A stretch of DNA of 64,000 nt from Misgurnus anguillicaudatus. Its lineage: Eukaryota; Chordata; Actinopteri; Cypriniformes; Cobitidae. How positions within the stretch are numbered: position 1 is the stretch's first letter; each line of letters starts with the position of its first letter. Shown piece by piece: positions 10,600 through 21,769 of the stretch. The stretch spans positions 34,119,001 through 34,183,000 of the forward strand of contig NC_073340.2 in the NCBI RefSeq assembly GCF_027580225.2. Reading direction: 5' to 3'. The position numbers and the translations under genes were made by a program. Under the pieces are notes generated by a model. The model was not told the origin of the DNA. It worked only from the letters and a program-made list of their open reading frames with translations, and ran no database searches.

Positions 10600-13280
10600 C
10601 CAGCAGACGAACCCAACCAAACAGTAACTCCGCTTTTACCGTCTCTGAAGGGGAAATTACCAAAACCCTCGATAAAAGATGACTAGAACCTGTTCAGTAA
10701 GTGGATGTAAGGACAACAAATTTAGGCCACCTAGAGTTTTTAGGCCACCTAGAGTTTTTATTGTTTACATCAACGCGACCCTCAGCTGACACACCACTAA
10801 CAGATTACTCGAAAATTTTAATATGCAGCTAGCACTTTTGTCAGGAAGATTTGGAGTACTGTTTTGAGTCCAGTTTTTCAGCGGACTCAGGTAATGTAAA
10901 ATGGTAAAAATACATAAAACATAGATAAAGATAAACATACTACGTAGAAAGTTATTATCATGTTGTTGTTGTTATTATCAACACAAGCAAAGCAAGCTAA
11001 CGTTAGCTCATCCTGTGCAGCTGTCAATCAAAAGAATGTTATCATCTACTGTCAATCATCTCGCCTCAAGACCCGCCCCCATTTAGAACGTTTACAATTA
11101 TTTTTTCTTCCGGCACAATCAACTACATATATGTGATGAAATATAGTGTTGGAGCATAATGTTGTTTTAGGGTGGACTACGGCTTGAATTTAAGGTGTAA
11201 TTTAATGTTGGGGCGTACACCACGACAGTAACGCCATCGTTGGTGTTATGTTGAGATTGCAAGAGATTGATTTTGCATGCACAATGTTTACATAAAAAGA
11301 AGAAAACAATTGTGTTTAAGGCTGACGATGTGTCATGATTATTCATCTATGCTTAGGTTTACAGAGTTTTCCATTTTATGGCACCTTTAAAAAAAAAAAA
11401 AATTTTATGGTGATTTTAACTTTTGAGTAAAATCATTTGCCGAATACACAAAACATTAAAAAAGTTAGAATGTTTATGTAAATGATGCTAAACTAGTATG
11501 CATTAACAAAATCACATTTAAAAGATAAAAGTTTTCAAAACTTACAGTCTCTCTTCTGCCTATAAGGATCTATCATTTTTATGACATTATTCCGCATCTA
11601 AGCTCAACAGATTTAAAGCTGTGAGTACAAATCGCTAAATCTGGCTTTTTTAAAGGAGGAGGGGCTACTCTTTATGTCCCGCCCCAACTTCCTGTTTCAG
11701 CGGAAATTATGTCAATGCGTCGAACAAAGCTGCACATTTCAAAGCACTTTGTGGGTTTATTTCTACTATATGAGGCGTATAGTATACTGTAGAGTGTTTT
11801 TATGTCCCTCTATAAACATAATCTCCCGTCTGCATCCGCTCACAGTGATCAAGTGATCCCGCCATCGGTCAGACTCAGAAGTGGTCCGATGTTGTTGTCT
11901 TTGCCCCCAACATGTGGGGCAGTTCTTAAGAGTTATTATTATAAACATGTCATGGGGTAAAACTGGTAGACAGACTGTCTTTTTAAGAAAGACATTTGGT
12001 CTTGGCCTTGAGTGAGGTCTTAGCCCTCTCGTCAACACGTGCGGGAAATATCCCCGAATGCATGAGCGGCACAGTAAGAGAGACTATATGTGTTTGTTGG
12101 TCTGTGTGTGTCTAGGCTGGTAACCATGAATTAATAACAGTATGTAAGAAGGTTTTTCAGCCCACACGAGTGTCTATAAATGTAGGACCATTTCTCTGTT
12201 AGCACAGCGAGATCGTTTCCTTGCAACAACAAAAGTACATGTGTGAAAAGATCTGTATTTCTGAATATAGTGCATATCTGAAAGTATCTAACTGTACTTG
12301 TTAGATCCGTTGTTACAGTTTTCTCTATGTGTGCACACCCCAAAGATAATAATTTATGCTGGTTATGATTTAGAGATAACAAAAGCTTCTAACCACAGAA
12401 AAAAAACATGACCATACAGTAGCATCACTCGTCTCTGTCATCATCACAACCTGCATTTAAACTGGCCTTGCGTGCACTTGTAAAGCAAATGGATGCTGGA
12501 TAATTTAAGATGCTGTAGGAGTCTTAAGTAAGATGGAGGTGCTGGAATATAAAACATTTCATTTACATTAACATTTAGTAGACGCTCTCAGACTTGATAC
12601 TTTCGTTTTATAGCAGAGATGAAGAGAGCTTTAAGTTAAGTTAGTCTGCATATACTCTAGGTAGCTTCAGCCAAAACACAATTGTGTCTAAATTTCCTGT
12701 TAGTCTTTCTCACATACATTGAACTTTGTGACAATCGCTATGTAGTGAGATGCAAGAACACTTTACAAAGACAGGCACAACATAACAGCATCTTTATGCT
12801 GACAATAAAAAAACTATACATACACTTGATGTAAGGGGAAGTTCCCCATCATTATACTGAATATTAAGACCATATATTATTGACAACACTGTCAAAACAA
12901 ACAAATCTTCATCACTTTGAAAATTTTTAAAGTGCAGACAGTCAATCTTAAAACAAATCAGAATTAGATGCAATATGAATAAAAATGAAAAATGAAGTTT
13001 TAACCAAATGTTTTTAACCATACTGATATCTCAAATACAAGTCAAATGTCAAATTCCCTGACTTTCATTGACTAAAAATCTGAATAATGTAGTGTCACGT
13101 AAGTTTATAAAAATGTAGCTTAAATGTGTGAAATGAATAAACAGTGCCAATAAACATCTGTTTAAATTGTAGTCTCCGGCGCGTACCCCAAAACTGTATT
13201 TCTTACGTCACAACTTAAGATTACATTTTGATCAAATTTAAAGCAACAAATAAAAATCTCTGATTTGCATAAAACTATAT
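10600..13280. other. Mosaic of AT-rich and degenerate repeat sequence
   Basis: Apart from a short direct duplication of TTTAGGCCACCTAGAGTTTT at 10721-10760 I see no bounded element here. Frames at 11674-12382 have no splice context or protein signature. A short piece near 12562 resembles the CATTTAGTAGACGCT part of a SINE tail. Confidence 0.35.
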
Positions 13281-13329
13281 AAAATAAAATTCCATATTCC
13301 AGAAATTCCATGACGCGATGGGAACCCTG
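13280..13329. mobile_element. hAT end fragment facing the 8517 terminus
   Basis: The right end ATTCCATGACGCGATGGGAA followed by CCCTG is the inverse of a CAGGGTTCCCA terminus. It could be a solo end or the far end of a degraded element starting at 8517, but the flanks do not match. Confidence 0.45.
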
Positions 13330-13408
13330 TATCAATATTTGCTGCCTTACATACTCATGCAAGGTCTCCATTTAAGTTTTTAATCCCTTTTTTATGGTAA
13401 GGTAAGCA

Positions 13409-14161
13409 TAGGGGTGGGCAATATGGGGGAAATATCATATTACAGTTGGTTTAGGCAAAATCGCGATTTCATGCATTTATCACAATTCTTTTCATGTTGT
13501 TTTTTTAAGATTTTTGCCATTACTAAGCCTTAACAAAGCCATACTATAATGCCCCCAATTAAAAATGTAGTCCTACAAGGTAACAAATATATATGCACGG
13601 AAAATGCACGGACAGTACGCGTACAACAGCACATGCACGAAAAAATATTGAGACAGGACAATCCACTACAAACAATTACACAAAGGAAATAGACAGCATT
13701 TGCACACACACCATCGTCTTTCCTCTTTTATTTTCACTTCTTTCGAAAACAGAAAGCTGTGGAGCATTTTCGACACCATAATGTTTGATTTCTGTTCTTT
13801 GTTTTCTTAAACTTTGTTTGCAATGGTGGACCGGCTACTTTACTTCACTTAATTTTTTTTAATGTACTGTAAATGTTGCAAATCAGTGATGCCCTGACGG
13901 CCTGGTAGAGTAAAAATTTGAATAAAAAAAAATTTGTTTTGCGTATGTGTCAGAGCACGGGCATCCGCGCGTAGCCGCGGTCAGTATACTTTGAAAGCTC
14001 AGCGGGCGCGTGCACGTGCAAGCTGAACGCGGAAAAAAGGTATACCCAGCCCTTACCTATCCTTTATAGCGTGCCCCTTGTCGCGTACTTGATGTAGGCA
14101 TGGATCACGATAAAAAAAGTGGATTGTGGAGACATTTTAATCTTTATATCGCACACCCCTA
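13409..14161. mobile_element. hAT-type non-autonomous element, 753 bp
   Basis: Ends TAGGGGTGGGCAATATGG and, on the other strand, TAGGGGTGTGCGATATAAAG form an imperfect terminal inverted repeat of the TAGGG class. The flanking octamers do not match, so the insertion is old or a boundary has eroded. There is no transposase motif. Confidence 0.7.
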
Positions 14162-14934
14162 CATCCATAATGCTGTTTCTTCCTTATAAATGCACATGAA
14201 AATAAAAATAAAAAAATCTACGGAGAGCCATCCCTTTTGCATTTGAGTATTATTGATTCTGGTTTGTGCATTTTTATTCACAGAATTCCTACAAAGTATG
14301 TTGTCTCCCAAAAACACATATCCATCCATAACATATTTATTTCCTCATCTGAAACAGAAAACACATGCACAAGTAATTGATGTCTGGACTCCATAAACAG
14401 CTGGTTCAATATATTGGTACTAAAAACATATGATAAATCTCTAGGGGAGCTGGAAAATTTGCATATTTTCAAAAAAAGTGGAATGCCCTTTAACATCTAC
14501 ACAATCAACAATAACCTGCATAATTCATCATCTGCAGACTTTTACATATATATACATGAGTTTATTTAAACAACTGTTTTAAAAAAAGCTCAAAGTGAAC
14601 TCTACACGCACATTCGCAGAATCATCACCACACAAACGTGTCCCATCGTCTCTGGTCTGCCTGACTAAACCACAGCCACAGTAAGACTATTTTAGCACAG
14701 GTACTATTTACACATCTAATGCTGCTCTACAGTATGTGTAAAGACTGTGTTGAAATGACTTTCACAGCCTATAGTGTGCTTGTAACACGCTGTCTTCAAT
14801 GGTAATCTGAAAGAAGTGAAAGTGACAACCTTGCAAAGCATACTCAAAATGTGACCATTTAACCCATCACGGTGAGTAGTGAACACACGCACTCCAAGTC
14901 ATGAACACACACACACACACGAAAAAAGGGGAAG

Positions 14935-15020
14935 CTATCCCAGCGCCCGGGGAGCAATTAGGGTAAGGTGCCTTGCTCAAGGGCACCACAGTTGCAACCC
15001 GCCGGCTGTGAGAATGTGAT
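14935..15020. repeat. LINE 3'-region fragment (GTGCCTTGCTCAAGGGCAC)
   Basis: The stretch from CCCAGCGCCCGGGGAGCAAT to GTGCCTTGCTCAAGGGCACC matches a very common fish LINE-associated repeat segment. No reverse-transcriptase coding remains. Confidence 0.6.
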
Positions 15021-15759
15021 TAAAGCTTTTGGTTTGTCTATTGTTTTATATTTATTCACTCTCCTCTCCTCATTGTTTTTTACACAGTGACCCATTTAAG
15101 AGAAAGAGACCTTGATGCCTCACCCAATCATATTACACAAACCTACAGTAACCACCAATCAAACAACATTATTTATAAAAAAACTCCCCATGTCTTTGAA
15201 ATGTAAACGCTGATCACCAAGTTCCTGTAAGAGCACGTTTGCCTCAAGCGCAATGAATGCAGCCTTGCATTAATGCAGGTCTGGCTGAAGGGAAGGTCAC
15301 ATCAGATAGAGGGATGCCAGACAGCCGTCGCATCACCTTCCTGAGGGTTACCATGGAAACGTGACAACTGATGCGGTTTAATGAATGAACACTGCAGCCT
15401 TGGGCGATACATAAAAACACACATGCACACATACAAAAATAAAAAAGAGAGAAGTCCACTTTCCACAAAAAAAAAAAAAAAACATCAAGTGAGCTGCCTA
15501 TGTACCATGTAAGTTGAATTATACATGCACCCTACATGTTCAAAAGTTTAAAGTAATTATGCTACACTGTCAGGAAAAAGGTAACAAAACTGTACCTTTG
15601 CTGTCGCTGGGGTGGTACCCTGAGGTTCATTTTTGTACCTTTATGGGTATGCAACACATTGAAATGTTGTATATTTTGGGGTACGATATTATACCCAAAG
15701 GACCTACTGTGTACCTTTAAGGACCAATTTTGTACAATTTTACAAAACATTTAACTGTA

Positions 15760-15780
15760 CAATACAATACAATACAATAC
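15760..15780. repeat. AATAC pentanucleotide run
   Basis: Four AATAC units occur just before the insertion point of the element at 15786. Confidence 0.85.
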
Positions 15781-15785
15781 TTTAC

Positions 15786-16220
15786 CAGTGGCGGCTCCTG
15801 ATTGCTCATCCGAGGGGTGCAAATAAAAAAATAGTGTTTGGAGTGTGATGTGTGTTGCTTGCGTTTTCAAAATATTTGTTTGTTGCATCATATGAACCAT
15901 GTGCATCAGTTTTGTCAAAATAAGTGCCTGCTGCACACGCATCATAACCATTTATGATAAAAGAGACGCTCCCAGAGAAGACATTCCCTTAACAGTAAAC
16001 TGTGATTACGCATGAGATTATGCGAGTATCTGGCAAACGCAAGCGTCTCTTTTATCATAAACCCTTTAGACGCGTCTGCAGCAGACACTTATATTGACAA
16101 GACACGTGATGCACATAGGATCACTCGACGCACAGTACACATATTTTGAAATTATGAACCACACACATGATGAACTTTGCACCGAGTGCCCATGAAAAAA
16201 GAAGTCACCGGCCGCCACTG
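15786..16220. mobile_element. hAT-type MITE (CAGTGGCGGCTCCTG ends)
   Basis: CAGTGGCGGCTCCTG at the left is mirrored by CCGGCCGCCACTG at the right. The interior also folds: AAGAGACGCTCCCAGAG-like and GCGTCTCTTTTATCATAAAC segments are inverted copies around 15955-16065. Flanks ACTTTACC and ACCTTTAT are similar but not an exact duplication. Confidence 0.8.
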
Positions 16221-16308
16221 ACCTTTATAGATCTTTAAGGTATAGTAAAAAGGTATATCATTGCATTATGTTATGTTTACCTGTTAAGTTACCAAACGAA
16301 ACCTTATG

Positions 16309-17925
16309 CTGCGTTCAGACCAGACGCGGTAAGAGGCATCAAGCGCGAGTGATTTCAATGTTAAGTCAATGTAAAGATAAGGTGGCGCGAGATTCACGCG
16401 AATTGAGCGTTGCTGCAGGAAACGCGCAAATTGAAAAATTTGAACTTTGGCAGAAAAACGCGCTGCGTTAACCAATCAGGAGCTTGCTCTAGTAGTGACG
16501 TGATTACAGAAAGCGAGCGCAGTCGCAGTAGCCCCTCCCACGACGCAAATTTCCACGTGAATGTCTCGATGACTAGAATTTCACGTGCGAATGAACCGAG
16601 TAAACTCAAAGGGCCCTATTTTAACGATCTAAGCGCATTGTCTAAAGCGCACAGCGCAACGTCTAAATGGGCGTGTCCGAATCCACTTTTGCTAATTTAA
16701 CGACGGGAAAAATCGTTTTTGCGCCGAGCGCATGGTCGAAAAGGGTAGGTCCTATTGTAATGGGAGTATTTTGGGCGTAACGTGCAGTAAACCAATGAGA
16801 GTCACAGCTCTCATTCCCTTTAAAAGCAAGTTGCGCTGGCGCTATGTCTAATCCCTATTTAGATGACAGACTTTGTAAACTGAAAAACTAAACGGAGGTA
16901 GAAGATCCCCAGTTTAAGATTAATGTTAAATAATTGTGTTGTTTTTCCCTTATATTGAAATTGTTATTTTTTTATTAAAACCTTTAAAACCCGTTTTCTT
17001 TTAGTCATGGAAGTAAAAAGCAGGCTTGTAATTGCTTTAAATGTATAGCTATCCAATATCATCAAAAAATAATTTACAAGTATGTAAGATAAGGTTTGTA
17101 CTCTAAAAATACTTTATTTGTAACAAACAGGAGATAAAGAATTTACAAACGGCTCTCCTCACGTTTCAGCACTTTGGACAGCGGTTTTTTTAGCAAAGAG
17201 TTTTTTAAGCATTACTTACAAATGTTTCTCATCTCGCCATATCCACAGGTACATCATATACAATAAATCCGTGAGGTAGCATTAAAAAAAAAAAACATTT
17301 AAAAACAGACGCATTTGTTTAAAGCAAAGCATTTATTTACTTATCAGGCTACAGGTAAAGCAGCTCTTTGCGCCTTCTAACGTCTCATAATCAGTCCTCC
17401 TCATTTATAAATATGTCCAAGAGACTCAATAATAATCTTTTAAATTCAATCCTTTAATCTTTCATATTTAAAATTAAAACCATTTTTGTGCTGCTGCGCA
17501 TTTATGTACTTTGTGATAAGCAAACCCGCGTTGTCCTCCCGTGTATAGGCGCATATTACTAATGCGCTCTTTAAATAACATAAAACATATTGCGCCATTG
17601 ACTTTAGACTTTAGACCAGGTTTTTGTTGGTCAATGGCGTAGTCTATTTTAGTTGCCTCAAAATAGCAACGCGCCAACAATGCGCCTGAACACACCTCGT
17701 TTTTCAGACCAGAACGCCCATGGGCGCAAAGGGGGCGCAAATGCATTTGCTATTTAAACAACGCGGCGCTAAACGTGAAAATTAGGGTGGAAACTAGCGA
17801 AAGACACTTGCGTCGCGCATTGCGCTGCATTGCGCCGGGTGTAAGATAGAGCCCAAAATGTTCAAGCGGCAAACTAGACGCGGTACATGCGATTTTGACG
17901 CCTCAAACGTGGCAGGTGTGAACCC
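16309..17925. mobile_element. GTTCAGACCAGACGCG-type element, interrupted
   Basis: The left end CTGCGTTCAGACCAGACGCG and the right region ending AGGTGTGAACC belong to a family also present, in opposite orientation, at 20823-21283. Comparing the two shows continuous GAGTAAACTCAAAATGTTCA in the other copy, whereas here it is split after CTCAAA by the insertion 16611-17854. A 96-codon frame across 16410-16700 spans two different elements and is spurious. Confidence 0.75.
16611..17854. mobile_element. Harbinger-like element nested inside 16309-17925
   Basis: Ends GGGCCCTATTTTAACGATCT and, on the other strand, GGGCTCTATCTTACACCCGG are inverted repeats, and GCGCA/GCGCT motifs recur below both. Comparison with the uninterrupted paralogue at 20823-21283 shows a 3-bp AAA duplication at the junction, consistent with the 3-bp duplications of PIF/Harbinger elements. 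The 1244-bp interior has no transposase motif I can see. Confidence 0.8.
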
Positions 17926-18175
17926 ATGGTTAGGGTACCATCCTAGCGACAGAAAGATACAGTTTAGTGCCTTTTTTCTGACAGTGTACCTACTGAAACC
18001 AGAGAGTTAGGTTAATAAATCTATATTAGCAGGAAAGCATGTTTTTTTTTTTTTTTCACAGCAATCCAGGAAGAGATTTTTAAAACAACTATGATGGTGG
18101 ACAAGGAGAAATGCAGATTATATTTAATATTCATTCAATAGCAAGAATATGTGCAAACATTTTTATCTACGACTA

Positions 18176-18245
18176 AATTTACATTTATGCATTTGGCAAC
18201 CACTTTTATCCAAAGCAACTTACGATGCATTTCAAAGTAAACAAT
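18176..18245 (-). repeat. SINE tail fragment, minus orientation
   Basis: ACATTTATGCATTTGGCAAC followed by CTTTTATCCAAAGCAACTTA is the reverse complement of the conserved SINE tail. Its tRNA-like head is not adjacent. Confidence 0.75.
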
Positions 18246-18299
18246 TCTATCAGCCATTCCACCAAATCAGTGCCATTTCTGCCCCCAGGACATTATATG

Positions 18300-18975
18300 T
18301 ATAAAAATGCAAGAATACTAACTCTAAAATACATCGTATTATTAAGCAACGTGTCATGCATGTTAATCTAACAGCAAATTTAAACTATATCATTTAAAAC
18401 AATAATAAAAACTACATGTATCACTGAAAATAAACAGCATTTTTTTTTTTTGCATTTATGTATGGGCCCATATCGCATTTTTGCTTTAAAAAAAATTTAC
18501 CATTGAAAAAGTCATAATATTTTGAATAAAATGCGAATATTACTCATGTCCCCTCTGAAAATCTATGAATATTCTACAAGTCACATTTTAATTTCACATT
18601 CTCGCATAGAATTGTGGGACAGGACAATAAAAGTATCTCAGGAAACAGGAAGTAAACCTATCATTGGATTCGGACATGCCTTGAAGCCTTGGAGCTTTCA
18701 GACGCAGCCATCATTTCATTGATGTTATCGGTTTATTTTAAATCACTAAAATTTGCTTAGTCTCTTCATGCTATAAGCACATATTTTATGCAGCTATTTG
18801 CTAAATCTATGCTAAAAACTCAGTCCTGTTACCAAATGCATCCATCCTTTATTAAGAAACCATGTTAAAAAAAATTACTATCTAAGATTGACCAATACTC
18901 ATTTGAAAAGTAAAATATGTGTGTTATTAGATTTAGTGTAAAAAAGAAAAAAAAATGAACTTCAATGTTGACGAG
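18300..18975. other. AT-rich stretch between two SINE pieces
   Basis: AT-rich sequence with poly-T runs and no bounded element or exon. A 66-codon frame at 18522 has no supporting signals. Confidence 0.4.
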
Positions 18976-18977
18976 TT

Positions 18978-19066
18978 ACAACATGCAAATGGCACCAAGG
19001 CCGCTGAGGATCAAACTCATGACTATTTGTGCTGCTAACGCAATGCTTTACCACTGAGCACAATCT
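18978..19066 (-). repeat. tRNA-derived SINE head, minus orientation
   Basis: On the minus strand, GCTCAGTGGTAAAGCATTGC forms the A-box half and GAGTTTGATCCTCAG the B-box half of a tRNA-like promoter. The tail is absent here but lies in the correct orientation about 740 bp away, at 18245-18176. Confidence 0.75.
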
Positions 19067-19069
19067 AAT

Positions 19070-20058
19070 ATAACAATATTTGTGTGAGGTTTCCATTTTT
19101 CCATGTTTTCATTTTTACAAGTGCACACACTGTGAAAATAATTATAGGCAACCGGTTATAAACATATTTTTGTTCATTGCTCATGTTGTTTTTTCCAAAA
19201 GCGTATTATTTTCCAATAAAGCATTTTAGTGTTTATGAATGAGGCCCACACCTGGCCAAGGGGAATAACATGGAAAATGGCACAATATTTAGTGCTTTCG
19301 GGTCCACAAAATTAATTTGTTTCCTACATAACAAATGCAACTGCTTAAATTTGACATTTAACAAACGTTTTCTTGAAAATCCTACAAGATGCATGTAAAA
19401 AATTACATGTCGGCTTAAGCTCATTTCAAGCCTCACAAATTTGGGGTATCTTTCATGTCCTTGGCCATTTTAATACCTAGCCCCAAATATAAGCAGCTGT
19501 AAAAGAGATGTTCACCAACACCAAACACAACTATTTGTCTGATTAATGATGATACACATTTTACTGCAGTATGTGACACTAGTATGTTTAAGTGTAAGTG
19601 TGTGCTTCCTGTGTTTATAACTGACTAAACACTACTGTTTCCAAGAAAAGTTAAATCACTCAGATGTAAGCCGTTGTAATGATGTATCATATCATGTTTA
19701 TAATACAACAGAGCTCACTGCTAAGGTCAAAGTCCCAGATCTTAAACAGCCTCTCTTTGGCTATTATGTTGAGCTTGTAATCATTAAACGGTTACATTAA
19801 ACACACTTTAAGCTTGCGATTTTATATTTGAATGAAGCAGTAACAAAAAACAACCCATGATTAAATGACCAAACATCTTTTCATATGATTTGTAAGCTGT
19901 GTAACGCTTAAATTTGTTTTATTAAAATATGTTATTGTGTTTACGTCAGTAAAGCTTTGAATTCTGATGTGAGATATACACTACCAAAAAAGTTTTGAAA
20001 CACTTGAATGAAATGTTAACAATGAAACTTAAATATCGTTTAATTTATGCTGTATGGT
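19070..20058. other. AT-rich sequence, nothing assigned
   Basis: No bounded repeat, simple repeat or splice-supported exon was seen. Short frames such as 19233-19436 lack any coding signature. Confidence 0.4.
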
Positions 20059-20627
20059 TTAAAGGGATAGTTCGGCCAAAAACGATATTAAACCCATGAT
20101 GTACTCACCCCCAAGCTGTCCAAGTTGCATATGTCCATCGTTTTTCACACAAACACATTTTCGGATATTTTAGAAAATATTTTAGATCTTTCAGTTGATT
20201 AAATGTAATATTACGGAGTCCAGCCATAGTCCACGACCTTCAAGTCCAAAAAAAGTGCGTCCATCCTTCACAAATTAAATCCAAACGGCTCCAAGATGAT
20301 AAACAAAGGTCTTCTGAGGGTAATCCGTGCGGTGTTGTTGTAGAAATATCCATATTTAAAATTTTATTAACGTAATTAACTACCTTCCGGTAGCGCCGCC
20401 ATCTTAGACTCATGAGAGAGAATTAGCGTAGTGTACGCACTTTTCTTAGTGACGTATGACAAATTCGGAGGGCGGGGGAACAGAGCAGCAGCAGAGAAAC
20501 CTGTACGCTGCGTAAGCGCTCATCCTGAATGCGGATGAGTCTAAGATGGCGGCGCTACCGGAAGGTAGTTAATTACGTTAATAAAATTTTGGGTTTAATA
20601 TCGTTTTTGGCCGAACTATCCCTTTAA
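20059..20627. mobile_element. TTAA-flanked foldback MITE with paired YY1- and ETS-like motifs
   Basis: The outer inverted repeat is long (AGGGATAGTTCGGCCAAAAA onward), with TTAA at both edges. A second inner palindrome of about 60 bp brings together ACCGGAAGGTAG and AAGATGGCGGC in one arm (20541-20570) and their complements in the other (20380-20410). AAGATGGCGGC matches the YY1 consensus and ACCGGAAG an ETS/GABP core. A degenerate relative lies at 45595-46676. Confidence 0.88.
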
Positions 20628-20822
20628 TGCTTAAAATTACTTTCATGGACAAAAATATACCTGTGCCAAACAGATTCATTTGTTTTTAGAATTTTATTTG
20701 TACCATTTTATCAGGAAGCTTCTGGAAGTTTCACCTTAGAATGAATTTTAAATATATTGAAGAAGTTCACATTTAATCTGGGCTCTTATTGGCTGTTTCT
20801 TCTTCAATATTCAGCCAATCTG

Positions 20823-21283
20823 TCCGTTCACACCAGACGTGGAAAAGGTGGCAAAAACGTGCTATTTGCGCGTAGTTGGACGCTTGAACATTTTGAGTTT
20901 ACTCGCTTTATTCACGAATGAAAGTCGTGCGTGAAATTCTAATCATTCGAGACATTCACGCGTAAATTTGCGTCATGGGAGGGGCTTATATAGCTTAAAC
21001 TGAGTAAACTTACCAGATTGTATTTTCTACCTCCTCACTCACTTTCTTACAAACAAGATCATTTTATTTCCTGTAAAAGTACGAAGATGTCTTGAATAGT
21101 GATTATGATTGTCCTCCATTGTTGTTTTGTTTTCTGCTTCATGTAATGACGTCACTGCTACAGCAAGCTCCTGATTGGTAAACGTAGTGCAAAAGTTCAG
21201 ATTTTCAACTGCTGCGTATCACGCGGCAATGCTCAATTTGCGTGGAACGCGCAATCCACGCCACGACATTCACGCTTACCATG
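20823..21283. mobile_element. GTTCACACCAGACG-type element, uninterrupted copy
   Basis: GTTCACACCAGACGTGG at the left and GCAATCCACGCCACG-containing sequence at the right belong to the same family as 16309-17925, in inverse orientation. It preserves the uninterrupted ACATTTTGAGTTTACTCG segment used to define the nested insertion at 16611. It encodes nothing. Confidence 0.7.
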
Positions 21284-21284
21284 C

Positions 21285-21760
21285 CACAGTATGTATTTTA
21301 CGAGATGGCTAATTTGTATTAATTCGTACGACCACATTTGTACTTTTTTGTACGATTTCCTCTCGCCCCGTGAGGTTAGGGGTGGGGTACCTGTGGGTTC
21401 ACATAAGATGCGAATTCAAAGATTTGCGCAAGTAGATTACATACAAAGTCAATGCAAAGACGCGATCAGACGCGTCCTAGCATGGGGCGATGCGAATGAC
21501 GCGATATGGGTGGCACGTTTGATGCGAAAACACATGCTATTCGCCTCAAACGCGTCTTCGCCCAAGTTAAAAATATTCAACTCGAGCAAAAAATTCAAGT
21601 TAAATCCTGCAAATAATTTAGAGCGAGTAATGCGATGCCCCGCGTTTGGTGTGTACGTAGCATTAGGCTTTCATTTTTGTTTTTTTAAATAATAAGATTA
21701 ACTTGATAACTTGATATGATTTCAAACAAAGTAGCCAACTTGTAAAATACGTACAAATTC
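21285..21760. mobile_element. GTATTTTACGAG-type element carrying a second insertion
   Basis: GTATTTTACGAGATGGCTAA at about 21292 and, inverted, GTAGCCAACTTGTAAAATAC at about 21731-21750 bracket an inner block (about 21397-21660). That block starts GGGTTCACATAAGATGCGAA and ends in GCGTTTGGTGTGTACG, resembling the GTTCACACCAGACGC family. A 133-codon frame at 21291-21692 runs across both repeats. I regard it as chance because it crosses element boundaries and has no domain. Confidence 0.6.
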
Positions 21761-21769
21761 CTGTGGGAT

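Larger units (their letters stand above)
15564..17987. mobile_element. TA-flanked MITE split by nested insertions
   Basis: CACTGTCAGGAAAAAGG near 15566 and CCTTTTTTCTGACAGTG near 17985 are inverted termini, each flanked by TA, as for mariner-like MITEs. The host element's own sequence (repeated GTACCTTT and GGTACCAT motifs) occupies about 15564-15785, 16221-16308 and 17926-17987. The rest is filled by separate elements at 15786-16220 and 16309-17925. Confidence 0.75.

Noticed and set aside
15130..15470. Short minus-strand frame starting with a hydrophobic stretch (15468-15244)
   Set aside because: The hydrophobic run comes from AT- and TG-rich sequence, and no donor or second exon fits.
16410..16700. 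Plus-strand frame of 96 codons
   Set aside because: It crosses the junction between two different transposons (boundary at 16611).
21291..21692. Plus-strand frame of 133 codons, among the longest in the window
   Set aside because: It spans the boundary of two repeats and has no recognisable domain or splice signals.
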